DNA from: Deltaproteobacteria bacterium
GTDB lineage: Bacteria; Desulfobacterota; Binatia; UBA9968; JAJDTQ01
Reading direction: 5' to 3'
Assembly (NCBI GenBank): GCA_026712905.1
Contig: JAPOPM010000003.1
Location: 1 to 36,979, forward strand
Length of the DNA: 36,979 nt
Numbering within the stretch: position 1 is the stretch's first letter; every line of letters begins with the position of its first letter. The notes below the pieces were generated by a model. It was not told the origin of the DNA, did no database searches, and saw only the letters and a list, made by a program, of their open reading frames with translations. Below, piece by piece: positions 15,997-23,846 of the stretch. The position numbers and the translations under genes are program-made.

Positions 15997-17061
15997 ATGT
16001 TATCCACGGATGCGAAACCATCGGAACGACATATCCTAGCTGACGTATTCTCCCAGCCCAACGCCCGGGAACTGGCGGATATCGCCGAGGAATTCTCCCT
16101 CGGTGAACCCTTCTCCGCCGCGGGACTCCATCGCGAATCCGCCGAGGCGTTCTTCATTCTCGAAACCAAGCGAGGCAAGTTCCTCGTCTCCATCGAGGGA
16201 TTCAAGAGCGAGAACGAGGTCAAGCATGACATCGAACTCCTCCTGTTCCTGCGGCGCCACGGCTTCCAGTGCCTGCAGCCCCTGAAGAGCCGGGGCGGGC
16301 AGCACTACCTTCAGGCCGACGGCCGGTTCATTTCGGCCAGCCGCAACATCGATGGCGCCGAGGTGCCCGTGGCGGACCTGACACGGGGACAGATTGCCGC
16401 CGCCGGGCGCGTGCTTGCCGACCTTCATCTGATCGGCCGAGGATACAAGAAGGGCGTGGAAAACCGCTTCTCCTTCCCGAGGGTGGCGTCGTTGTACCAG
16501 GAGGTACGAAAGATCCTCCCTCCGCACCTCAAGACCATCGTTCGGGTGCTGGATGACGAAGTCAACTACCTTGAGTCCTACCTCGACAATAATCTCCCGA
16601 AGGGTATCATTCACGGCAATCTGTCCTGGGAGAGCATGAAGTTCAAGGGATCGCGCCTGGTCGGGATCATGGACTTCGACAAGGCCTGCCGCGGGAAATT
16701 CATCTGTGACCTTGCCACGACCGTCAATGCCGTGTGCTACCACGAAGGACGTTACCGGCTGGACCGCTTCGAGGAACTGATCATGGGCTACGAAGGGCTG
16801 CGTCCCCTGTCGCTGCCCGAGTGGGACTCCTTCCCCAACGAGCTGCGCTTCTCGGCCCTCCGGACTGCCGTCACCAGCCTGCACGACTTCTACCTGCGCG
16901 ACAACGGGGAGCGCCAGCGCATTCAGAAGACCTTTCGCGATTTCTTCGAGCGGTTGCTGATTCTCAGGCGGGAGAAGGACGGGGGCATGGAGGACCTGCT
17001 GCTGTCCATGGCAACCGGTTACGACTACCGGAAGTACCAGAAGTCCAAGCCTTCTCGCTAA
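15997..17061 (+). CDS. APH/homoserine-kinase-II-fold protein, probable pseudokinase
   Basis: This 354-residue protein has the aminoglycoside-phosphotransferase (protein-kinase-like) fold, closest in feel to ThrB-type homoserine kinase. It shows the N-lobe (FLVSIEGFKSENEVKHDIELLLFL), the helical insert ending AAAGRVLADLHLIG, LPKGIIHGNLSWESM (200-214) and the metal-binding GIMDFDKAC (223-231). In active kinases the catalytic loop reads HGDLxxxN; here it is HGN with Asn208 for the catalytic Asp and Ser213 for the metal Asn, while Asp226 of the DFD motif remains. It may bind nucleotide but phosphotransfer is doubtful. The ATG lies just behind a strong promoter; an AGG six bases ahead would be lost on the predicted transcript. 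Its substrate is unknown. Confidence 0.8.
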   Translation: MLSTDAKPSERHILADVFSQPNARELADIAEEFSLGEPFSAAGLHRESAEAFFILETKRGKFLVSIEGFKSENEVKHDIELLLFLRRHGFQCLQPLKSRGGQHYLQADGRFISASRNIDGAEVPVADLTRGQIAAAGRVLADLHLIGRGYKKGVENRFSFPRVASLYQEVRKILPPHLKTIVRVLDDEVNYLESYLDNNLPKGIIHGNLSWESMKFKGSRLVGIMDFDKACRGKFICDLATTVNAVCYHEGRYRLDRFEELIMGYEGLRPLSLPEWDSFPNELRFSALRTAVTSLHDFYLRDNGERQRIQKTFRDFFERLLILRREKDGGMEDLLLSMATGYDYRKYQKSKPSR

Positions 17062-17097
17062 CGTGGTGTCTGGCTGATCCGCTCCGGTCGTCCGCCG

Positions 17098-17469
17098 TCA
17101 GTTCCGCGACTCCGCCGAGCGCGCAATCGCGGACGACCTGAAGAGAGCGAAGCAGGCCAGCGCGAGACCGGCCAGAAAGAGTATCAGGCCGCCCGTCAGT
17201 ACCACGTAAAAGAAGTCCATCTTCACCTTCGCGGCGTCGTACTGCTCCCTCTCTTCATGGATGCGACCGAGGATCACCCTGTTCCCCTGCGGCGCCCGCG
17301 TTCCAACCCCGCCGTAACCACCCTCCGTTCCCGAATCGGAGCCAGCCGCCACGACCGCGCGGTAGTGGTTCACCTGCACGGAACCGATGATCCAGTTGCC
17401 GGCTCCCAACAGCACGAGCACCACACCGGTCACGAAACCGGGCTTCAGGTACAGGTCCTTGAGACTCAT
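17098..17469 (-). CDS. Small two-helix membrane protein
   Basis: This is a 123-residue protein with a hydrophobic helix at about 12-32 (FVTGVVLVLLGAGNWIIGSV), a Gly-rich, polar loop of about 50 residues (including SDSGTEGGYGGVGTRAPQGN) and a second helix at about 87-110 (VVLTGGLILFLAGLALACFA). Both termini are probably cytoplasmic. The family is not recognised. It converges on the kinase-fold gene (36 bases apart) and diverges from the phosphatase gene (42 bases apart). The start ATG at 17469 gives MSLKDLYLKPG; longer in-frame readings would run through the phosphatase gene on the other strand. Confidence 0.65.
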   Translation of the reverse strand: MSLKDLYLKPGFVTGVVLVLLGAGNWIIGSVQVNHYRAVVAAGSDSGTEGGYGGVGTRAPQGNRVILGRIHEEREQYDAAKVKMDFFYVVLTGGLILFLAGLALACFALFRSSAIARSAESRN

Positions 17470-17511
17470 GGCGCATCGGTACCGGAGCCGTAAGGGAAGT
17501 GCAAGAGAACG

Positions 17512-18234
17512 ATGAAGTGTTACGTGATCGGTGATGTGCATGGATGCCTGGACGAGTTGTCGTCCCTCGTCGCAAGCCTTCCCCTCGAAGGCGACGACAC
17601 CCTCGTCTTCCTGGGCGACTACATCGACCGCGGCCCCGACTCGAAGGGGGTCGTCGACTATCTCACCGATCTCAGCCGGCACGGCGACCAGAAGACCGTG
17701 TTCCTGCGTGGCAACCATGAAGACATGATGCTGTCGTACATGGACTTGTCGGGCCGCCACGGTGACGCCTTCCTCCTGAACGGCGGACTGGCCACCCTCG
17801 CCAGCTATGGCCTGGCGGCCCCGACCGGCTCCCCTACCGCGGCGGACGGCCAGCGTCTTCTGGCGGCGCTGCCAACGGAACACGCCGAGTTCTTCTTGCG
17901 GCTCGAGCCGTGGTACTTCGTCGATGACTTCCTGTGCGTGCACGCGGGCATCAATCCGCGGCGTGCGTGGGAGGAGCAGGTGGGCGAGGAGCTCATCTGG
18001 ATACGGCACGAGTTCATCATGAACCCGCATCCGTTACCGCACACCGTCCTGTTCGGCCATACGCCGATGCAGGAGGTCCTCTTCGACCTGCCTTACAAGA
18101 TCGGCCTCGACACCGGCCTGGTCTACGGCAACGCCCTGAGCTGTCTCGAGTTAACCGGCAGGACACTCTATCAGATCCGCCACGGCAGCCGGGCGGTAAG
18201 GGTGAGCGACGTGGCCCGCCACTGGAAGCGTTAA
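17512..18234 (+). CDS. PPP-family metallophosphatase (Ser/Thr phosphatase or ApaH-like)
   Basis: This 240-residue metallophosphoesterase has all PPP motifs: GDVHGC (7-12), GDYIDRGPDS (35-44), RGNHE (66-70), the two later His motifs CVHAGI and FGHTPM, and a C-terminal GNALSCLELT. The PPP group in bacteria includes PrpA/PrpB protein phosphatases and symmetrical diadenosine tetraphosphatase ApaH; the length and the RxxLP-type linkage fit the phosphatase side better, but this is not decisive. It is soluble, with no signal peptide. A weak AGAG precedes the ATG. It lies close to a kinase-fold protein, which might suggest a paired role (inference). Confidence 0.9.
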   Translation: MKCYVIGDVHGCLDELSSLVASLPLEGDDTLVFLGDYIDRGPDSKGVVDYLTDLSRHGDQKTVFLRGNHEDMMLSYMDLSGRHGDAFLLNGGLATLASYGLAAPTGSPTAADGQRLLAALPTEHAEFFLRLEPWYFVDDFLCVHAGINPRRAWEEQVGEELIWIRHEFIMNPHPLPHTVLFGHTPMQEVLFDLPYKIGLDTGLVYGNALSCLELTGRTLYQIRHGSRAVRVSDVARHWKR

Positions 18235-18330
18235 TCGGGCGGATGCACCGAAACTCTATTTGATTGCCGGCGGTGTGAGCCCGCCCCCGGCGCCTTGTAT
18301 TTCACCGTCCAGCGACGGCGGGGCCGGGAC

Positions 18331-18385
18331 CCCCCCGGGCGGTGTGGGCCCCCCCCCCCCCCCCCCCGGGGTCCCCCCCCCCCCC
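18331..18385. other. C/G homopolymer zone, probable sequence artefact
   Basis: Runs of 19 C (18349-18367) and 13 C (18373-18385) are separated by GGGGT and preceded by CCCCCCCGGGCGGTGTGGG. Such runs are unlike the rest of the window, lie in the 170-base gap between convergent genes (18235-18404), and match the pattern at the window end. The exact length and even the local join should not be trusted. Confidence 0.75.
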
Positions 18386-18404
18386 ATCGCTCCCGTCCAC
18401 TCGA

Positions 18405-19505
18405 TTACGGGTGCACCGACTCCAAAAACCACTCCGTCGGAATCTCCCGCCCCACCCCCTTGGCCCTGGCCTCCGCGTAGACCGCGCCGCCCACGGCCGC
18501 GAACTGCAGCCCCAGACCGATGGTGTTGATGAAACAGGTGGACTCCTCCGGGCTCGTGCGCCCGGCCACTTTCCCGGACACCACGTCCTTGAGTTCCGGT
18601 GCGTCCACCCAGGGCGGCTCCTTGGGCCGCTCCACGGCATCCTTGTCCGCCGCGTTGAGGAATTCCAGCGGGTCGTGGGCCACGACGCGCTCGTCGCCCA
18701 TCCCCGCGATGTAGTTCTCCGGCGCGGCCTTGCGCGTGTGCAGCACCACGCGGTCCGCGCGCGCCACGGTGTCGTCGCCCAGCTCCGACGGCTTCACGCA
18801 GGTAAAGTGAAGACCGGGCCGCACCCATTCCGGCGGAATGACCCGCGTGATGGCGTTGGTGGCCGCCACCAGCACCTGCGACTGCTCCGCCACCATCGCG
18901 GCGTCCGCGCACGGTTCCACCGGCACGCCGACCTTCGCCGCCATCTCCTCGGAAAACGCCTCGCGGTTCGCCTGGGTCGGGCTGAACACCAGCACCTTTT
19001 CGAACGAGCGCACCTTGCAGAAGGCTTCCACGTGGGCGCGGGCCTGCCAGCCGGACCCGAGCATCCCCAGGCAGGTCACGTTCTCTTGCGCCATGTACCG
19101 GGCCGCCACCGCGCTGGAAGCCGCCACGCGGAAGGCCTGGATCACTCCGTCCGGGAAGATGGCCAAGGGCTCCCCGGTCTCGGCGGAGAACAGCAGCACG
19201 AGCCCTACCCACTTGCCGCCCGGCGCCTTGGGGATCTTGTCCTTGACGACGCGGTCGCCGCGGTCCTCCCAGCGGATCACGTCCGAATTGATCCGCAGGG
19301 CCACCACCTTGGGATCGAACAGCCCCGCCTCCATGGACTTGAAGGCGTACACCCCCGAGGTCTCGGGAAAGGGCAGATAGAGATCGGTGCGCGGGCGGTT
19401 GACCGCGTGGCCGTCGGCGAGTTGCTGGTAGGCCTTGTTCAGCACCTCCAGGCAGGTGTCCATGGTTAGCAGGCCTTCGATCTCATCGTTGTTCAGAATC
19501 AGCAT
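18405..19505 (-). CDS. Ornithine cyclodeaminase/mu-crystallin family protein (1 of 3)
   Basis: This 366-residue NAD(P)-dependent protein belongs to the OCD/mu-crystallin/alanine dehydrogenase family, which acts on amino or imino acids. It shows the N-terminal MLILNNDEIEGLLTMDTCLEVL, a substrate-side VYAFKSMEAG...ALRINSD stretch, and the Rossmann motif CLGMLGSGWQARAHVEAF (GxGxxA). Where OCD has the catalytic GxxINAVGADxP block, this protein reads GLHFTCVKPSELGDD, so the usual Asp is absent. Its end, GREIPTEWFLESVHP, is shared with the second paralogue. It is the last of three tandem copies on the minus strand and lies after a large inverted repeat. The substrate is unknown and true ornithine cyclodeamination is unlikely. 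Confidence 0.9.
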   Translation of the reverse strand: MLILNNDEIEGLLTMDTCLEVLNKAYQQLADGHAVNRPRTDLYLPFPETSGVYAFKSMEAGLFDPKVVALRINSDVIRWEDRGDRVVKDKIPKAPGGKWVGLVLLFSAETGEPLAIFPDGVIQAFRVAASSAVAARYMAQENVTCLGMLGSGWQARAHVEAFCKVRSFEKVLVFSPTQANREAFSEEMAAKVGVPVEPCADAAMVAEQSQVLVAATNAITRVIPPEWVRPGLHFTCVKPSELGDDTVARADRVVLHTRKAAPENYIAGMGDERVVAHDPLEFLNAADKDAVERPKEPPWVDAPELKDVVSGKVAGRTSPEESTCFINTIGLGLQFAAVGGAVYAEARAKGVGREIPTEWFLESVHP

Positions 19506-19542
19506 GGCGCCTTGCCCTCCTTGTTCCCCGCGTATCAGCCGA

Positions 19543-19678
19543 GGCCGTGTACGGGGTATTGCGAAATCCGTTGACGCTGGGCATGCGTGGCAACGATCAA
19601 CGGCGAAGCTCAGGCGGAGCAGAATGCTCGGCAGCGTGCAGGGGCGTCTCCGGATTTCGCAATGCCCCGTACACGGCC
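19543..19678. repeat. 28-base inverted repeat with 80-base loop (MITE- or hairpin-like)
   Basis: Arms 19543-19570 (beginning GGCCGTGTACGGGG) and 19651-19678 (ending CCCCGTACACGGCC) are complementary over 28 bases except for one T/C difference that allows a G-U pair in RNA. It fills most of the 190-base gap between two paralogous genes. No target duplication is visible. It could be a miniature inverted-repeat element or an RNA hairpin separating the two transcripts. Confidence 0.8.
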
Positions 19679-19695
19679 CTCACATTCAATCGCGA

Positions 19696-20799
19696 TCAAT
19701 CGCGAATATCCTGCAGCAGCCACTCCGTGGGAATCTCCTTCCCCAGGCCGCGCTCCCTGGCCAGTTCGTAGACCTTGCCGGCCACCGAATAGAATTGTGC
19801 TCCCTGGACGTTGCCCCGTTCCGAATAGGTGACCTGGTCGGCTGAAGTCCGGCCCGGGTGGCGCCCCGCCAGCAACTCCGCGAGCATCACGTTCTTGTCG
19901 CCCCCCTGCACCCCATGAGCGCGGCGGCGCTTGCCTTTCATCTTGAATCCGGCGTCGTGTTCGGGGCGCGCCGCGTAGGTAATGTACTCGTCCGGCAGCG
20001 CGAACTCATCCAGGCCCCAGGGCGCCGGCGCGGTACCCAGCCTCAACGAGAGCTCGATGCGCTCGAAGGTCTCGGCATCCGGCCGCCCGCCGATGGAAGT
20101 GATGTGAGTGCCCGGTTCCACCAGCGCCCCCTTGATGATGTCCACGGCCGAATCGGTGCATCCCGCCAGGATGTCGGCCCCCTTGTAGACCGCGTCCGGG
20201 TCGCTCAAGGGCACGGCCTCGACGTCGAACTGCTCGGTCATTTCCCGGGCATAGGCCTCCCGGTTCGCCTTGGTGGGACTGTAGACCTGCACCCGCTCGA
20301 TGCGCCGGGCCTTCATGAACGCTTCCAGGTGCGAACGCGCCATGCCGCCCGAGCCCACCATGCCCACCACCGCGGCGCCCTCGCGCGCCATGTACTTCGC
20401 GCCGATGCCGGAGTCGGCGCCCACGCGCATGTGTTGCAGGTGGCCGTCGTTCAGCAGCGCCAGGGGCTCGCCGTTCTCGATGCTGGTGAGCAGGATCAGG
20501 CCGCAGAAGCGGCCCGGCCGCACACAGTACTTCTCCTGCGTGATGGCGCCATTGTATTCCTGCTCGTAGATGATGTCCGACTTCATGCGGATGGCGAAGT
20601 AGCCGGACGTGGAGCCGCCTTCCATGGTGCCCCACTGGTACAGCTTCTCGGGGTCCGAGGTGGGCACCTGCAGGTCGATGCGCGGACGGCAGACGGCCTC
20701 CTTGTCCACCAGCTCCACGTAGGCCTTCTCGAGGGCCGCCATGGTGACGTCCATGGTGAGCACCTGTTTCACGTCGTCGTTGTTCAGGATCAGGGTCAT
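19696..20799 (-). CDS. Ornithine cyclodeaminase/mu-crystallin family protein (2 of 3)
   Basis: This is a 367-residue paralogue of the preceding protein. It has MTLILNNDDVKQVLTMDVTMAALEKAY at the start, the coenzyme loop VGMVGSGGMARSHLEAF, and VYSPTKANREAYAREM (the second strand region shared with copy 1, FSPTQANREAFSEEM). The block that normally holds the catalytic Asp reads GTHITSIGGRPDAETFE, lacking the canonical GAD. The end GKEIPTEWLLQDIRD matches copy 1. The start ATG at 20799 is supported by AAAGGA eight bases ahead; a longer reading to 20901 has no support. A 10-base tandem duplication, TCAATCGCGA (19686-19705), overlaps the stop codon. The reaction is unknown but probably an NAD(P)-linked imino or amino acid step. 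Confidence 0.9.
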   Translation of the reverse strand: MTLILNNDDVKQVLTMDVTMAALEKAYVELVDKEAVCRPRIDLQVPTSDPEKLYQWGTMEGGSTSGYFAIRMKSDIIYEQEYNGAITQEKYCVRPGRFCGLILLTSIENGEPLALLNDGHLQHMRVGADSGIGAKYMAREGAAVVGMVGSGGMARSHLEAFMKARRIERVQVYSPTKANREAYAREMTEQFDVEAVPLSDPDAVYKGADILAGCTDSAVDIIKGALVEPGTHITSIGGRPDAETFERIELSLRLGTAPAPWGLDEFALPDEYITYAARPEHDAGFKMKGKRRRAHGVQGGDKNVMLAELLAGRHPGRTSADQVTYSERGNVQGAQFYSVAGKVYELARERGLGKEIPTEWLLQDIRD

Positions 20800-20882
20800 G
20801 ACCGTATCCTTTCCACACCCGGGCAGCGCGACTGGCGCCGGCGGGAAGCGCGGGAGATCCGAAGGGCGAGGGTGCCTCGGCC

Positions 20883-21971
20883 CTAGAGCGGCTCGCGCCA
20901 TTCGGCGCCGTCGATGGGCAGCTCGATGCCCAGTCCGCGTTCGCGCGCCAACTGGTACAGCTTGCCGCCGATGGCCACGTCCGAGATCCCCACCCCGCCG
21001 GTATTCTTGAACAGCGTGATCTGGCCGGCGTCCGTGCGGCCGGGCTTCACTCCATTCAGGATCTCGCCCGCCTCGACGATCTTGTCCCAGGAGATGATGC
21101 CCTTTTCGAGCCGCTCGACGAAGTCGCCGGGCTGGTCCACCTCGATGGTCTGGCGGGAGTTGACACCGATGACGTCGGCGCGCCGCATGCTCTCGTCGTC
21201 CAGCTCCTGGCGCATCTTGGGGACGAAGCCGCCGCGCATCAGACCGATGTTGCTAAGGACGATGGAGGTCAGATGAACGCCGGGTTCCAGCCAGTGACCG
21301 TCCAGCACCGGCACATTGGAGCTGGTGGCGGCGATGACCATGTCGACGTCCTTGACGGCCTCCCGGGCGCTCTCCACCGGGCGGATCTCCAGTCCCGTGA
21401 GGTCGCCCATCTCATCGGCGAATTCCTTCCGGTGCTCCGGGTTCGGGCTGAACACCTTGACGCTGGTGAGGTTGCGTATCTCCCGCAGCGCCAGCAGGTG
21501 ATACTTGGCCTGGTTCTGCGATCCCAGCATGCCGATGGTGCTGGCGTCCTTGCGCGCGAGAAGGTCCGTACCCACCGCGCTGTTGGCGGCGGTGCGCAGG
21601 GCGGAGACCCCGCTCAGGGACAGCTCGCGCGGTCTGGGTTCGCCGATGATGAGGCAGCGCAGCTCTCCGGTCTCGGAATCGAAGAGGACCTGCGTGGGCC
21701 GTCCGCGCACGGGAAAGGCCTCGATGGAATGCTGTCCGTGGACCGGATTCTTGGTCCACTCGCAGTGGGTCATGAGGCCGGTGACCCCGACCTCGGGCAG
21801 GCCCCCCTGATGGACACTGACGCGCACGTTGGACGGCATGTGCGTGCGCCGGCGCACCATGCTTATGTCGGGATTCCGATCCCACTGGGCGAACCCCTCC
21901 CGCACCAGGTCGACGGCCTCTTTCATGCTGATCAGGCCGTCGATGTCTTCCGGACGCAATACCAGGATCAT
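20883..21971 (-). CDS. Ornithine cyclodeaminase/mu-crystallin family protein (3 of 3)
   Basis: This is a 362-residue and more divergent paralogue. It starts MILVLRPEDIDGLISMKEAVDLV and has family segments RRRTHMPSN, HCEWTKNPVHGQHS and a coenzyme region IGMLGSQNQAKYHLLAL in which the middle Gly of GxGxxA is Gln. FSPNPEHRKEFADEM corresponds to the second-strand segment of the other copies. The block near the usual catalytic Asp reads GVHLTSIVLSNIGLM. Its end differs (GIELPIDGAEW). The ATG overlaps the stop of the Nudix gene (ATGA), and GAGAGGAG lies just upstream, so it is translationally coupled. The substrate probably differs from that of copies 1 and 2. Confidence 0.9.
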   Translation of the reverse strand: MILVLRPEDIDGLISMKEAVDLVREGFAQWDRNPDISMVRRRTHMPSNVRVSVHQGGLPEVGVTGLMTHCEWTKNPVHGQHSIEAFPVRGRPTQVLFDSETGELRCLIIGEPRPRELSLSGVSALRTAANSAVGTDLLARKDASTIGMLGSQNQAKYHLLALREIRNLTSVKVFSPNPEHRKEFADEMGDLTGLEIRPVESAREAVKDVDMVIAATSSNVPVLDGHWLEPGVHLTSIVLSNIGLMRGGFVPKMRQELDDESMRRADVIGVNSRQTIEVDQPGDFVERLEKGIISWDKIVEAGEILNGVKPGRTDAGQITLFKNTGGVGISDVAIGGKLYQLARERGLGIELPIDGAEWREPL

Positions 21972-22384
21972 GTTGGCTCCTCTCTTCGTTCTGACACGAG
22001 GCCGCCGGCGCACAGGGCTTGAACCAGCGGCAGGTCTCCTTCCAGAAAGTCCATGTCTTGCAGTTCGTCGGCGGGCACCCACGCGATGCGCTCGAACACC
22101 TGATTGCGCGGGGTTCCGCGGTAGGCGCGAACGTCAAAGAAAACCAGCTCCACGCGTGTCCCGTCGGCGTAGGCGTGAGCGTGTCGAAAAACCTCGCGGG
22201 CCTTCTCCACCGTGATGTCGAGTTCCTCCTTGAGTTCCCTTTGGAGAGCAGCGCGCGCGCCCTCGCCCGCCTCGATCTTGCCGCCCGGGAACTCCCACTT
22301 GAACGGGAAGGGGCCATCGCCACGCCGCTGGCACACCAGGAACCGATCACCTTGGGAGAGAATACCGGCCGCGACCTTGAACAT
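21968..22384 (-). CDS. mutT: MutT-type Nudix hydrolase
   Basis: This 138-residue Nudix protein probably removes oxidised nucleotides such as 8-oxo-dGTP. The Nudix box is complete at residues 35-57 (GKIEAGE, then RELKEEL), with Asp for the last Gly. Typical MutT features are VAAGILSQGDRFLVCQR at the start and WEFPGGK before the box. FERIAWVPADEL and the C-terminal helix follow. It is the first gene of the run that continues into the OCD paralogue, with a four-base overlap, and begins nine bases after the peptidase gene ends. House-cleaning of nucleotide pools is the known family role; a specific substrate in this operon cannot be excluded. Confidence 0.9.
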   Translation of the reverse strand: MFKVAAGILSQGDRFLVCQRRGDGPFPFKWEFPGGKIEAGEGARAALQRELKEELDITVEKAREVFRHAHAYADGTRVELVFFDVRAYRGTPRNQVFERIAWVPADELQDMDFLEGDLPLVQALCAGGLVSERREEPT

Positions 22385-22393
22385 CGCCCGGGC

Positions 22394-23815
22394 TCAGGCG
22401 TCGCCGCGCGTCCGGTTGGTTGTCGCGGCCGATTCCTCCCGCGCGGCCGGGCGTTTCAGCTTGCCCGCGACATTGTCCCGGATCCACTTCGCGTCCCACC
22501 ATTCCAGCGGCAGTACCGCGACGCCGTGGATGTAGACGCCGTAGTGCAGGTGGTCCCCGACCGCGAGCCCGGTCTCGCCGGTGCGGCCGATCTTCGTGCC
22601 CTTCTTCACCATCTGCCCTGTCGTCGCGGCGACGGAACTCAGATGGGAGTAGAGGCTGCACAACCCGAAACCGTGGTCGATGATCACCGTGTTGCCGTAG
22701 ATTCCCAGCGGCCCGGCGAACACGACGGCACCGCTGTTGGACGCTCCCACCGGATAGCGCCGGGTGACCGCCAAGTCGTATCCCAGGTGCCGCGCCTCGT
22801 CAATCTTCTCGTCGCGGTAGTAGTAGGAGCGCCGGTCGGCGAAGTTGGCCTGGACGGAGGAATTGGCGAGCTGCGCGAAACGTCCGTCCCAGAGCTTTCT
22901 CGGGGCGGAGTCCTGGCAGGCCTTCCGGATCGTGTCCTCGTTGACCCGCCGCAAGTCGCGGTTCACCTTGACGAACTGTTCCCGAGGACCTCCACCGGCG
23001 CCGCCCGCTTCGCCCACCAGCGGCACGATCTTCCGCCGGATGAAGTCGTCGGACACCGGCACCCGGACCGATCGGTACCGGAGCGGCTGGACATTGTACG
23101 CCAACGGCGACTCCCACTTGTTGCCGGCATAATCCTCGGCCACGACCATCGCGCGTTCGCTCACCGGGAGGTCGTAGGGATGCGAGAAGAACGCCAGATA
23201 CCTGGCGCCATCCGCAAACTGCCCCTTGTAGGCCGGAAAGAAATACCGCCCGACCCGGATCCCGGTGCGCTCTGTATCCGACGATGCGTTGTAGGTGACG
23301 AAGCCGGTGCCGCCATGGGTGACGTAGCGGTCGTGGCCGGTGATCTCCACGGTGGGAGGCCTGAAGTCCAGCGTGATCACCTTGTCCAGGGTGGTCTCGT
23401 TGCCGCTGAAGAAACGCCAATAGGAGCGGTCGACAGCGGTCACGGACAGAACCCCGGGACCGTCCGTCAGCCGGTATTTGCCTGGATCGAGCTGCACGGG
23501 GATATCGACTGAGTGTACCGTGTCCGAAAACGTCTGGGAGTGGATGGGGCGGGATGCTCCGGCGGAAACCAGGTTGATGGATACGTGGGAGAGGCCGGTG
23601 CCGCGGTCGCCCACCTTGACCGCGAAGGCACGCCGGCCGACGGTGGCTCGTTCGAGATGGACCTCGATCCGCGGCGCGTACCACTCCAGTTGCCGGAACA
23701 GCAGGATGCCCCCCACGACCACCGCCACCAGCACGGCGAGGGCGCCCAGGAGGCCCAGATTTCTTCTCGGCAGGGACATCCAACCCCTTCGCCGTCGGGC
23801 CATGCGTTGAGCCAT
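22394..23815 (-). CDS. Membrane-anchored M23 family metallopeptidase
   Basis: This 473-residue envelope protein has a basic N-terminus, one transmembrane helix at about 20-40, and a periplasmic region beginning with beta-sandwich-like segments (40-280; PPTVEITGHDRYVTHGG, AMVVAEDYAGNKWESPL). A C-terminal LytM/M23 domain carries HLGYDL (His343, Asp347), IIDHGFGLCSLYSHLS and DHLHYGV (His422, His424), so the zinc ligands are complete. It probably cleaves peptidoglycan cross-links or acts as a scaffold for such enzymes. The start is ATG at 23815; TTG at 23821 is closer to the GAAGGAA ribosome site. It lies between cysS and mutT on the minus strand. Confidence 0.9.
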   Translation of the reverse strand: MAQRMARRRRGWMSLPRRNLGLLGALAVLVAVVVGGILLFRQLEWYAPRIEVHLERATVGRRAFAVKVGDRGTGLSHVSINLVSAGASRPIHSQTFSDTVHSVDIPVQLDPGKYRLTDGPGVLSVTAVDRSYWRFFSGNETTLDKVITLDFRPPTVEITGHDRYVTHGGTGFVTYNASSDTERTGIRVGRYFFPAYKGQFADGARYLAFFSHPYDLPVSERAMVVAEDYAGNKWESPLAYNVQPLRYRSVRVPVSDDFIRRKIVPLVGEAGGAGGGPREQFVKVNRDLRRVNEDTIRKACQDSAPRKLWDGRFAQLANSSVQANFADRRSYYYRDEKIDEARHLGYDLAVTRRYPVGASNSGAVVFAGPLGIYGNTVIIDHGFGLCSLYSHLSSVAATTGQMVKKGTKIGRTGETGLAVGDHLHYGVYIHGVAVLPLEWWDAKWIRDNVAGKLKRPAAREESAATTNRTRGDA

Positions 23816-23846
23816 TGTCAACCGGTTCCTTCGAACAAGCCGAAGC

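Noticed and set aside
19686..19705. 10-base tandem duplication TCAATCGCGA at the OCD copy 2 stop codon as a regulatory site
   Set aside because: It includes the stop codon and is easily explained by slippage; nothing supports a function.
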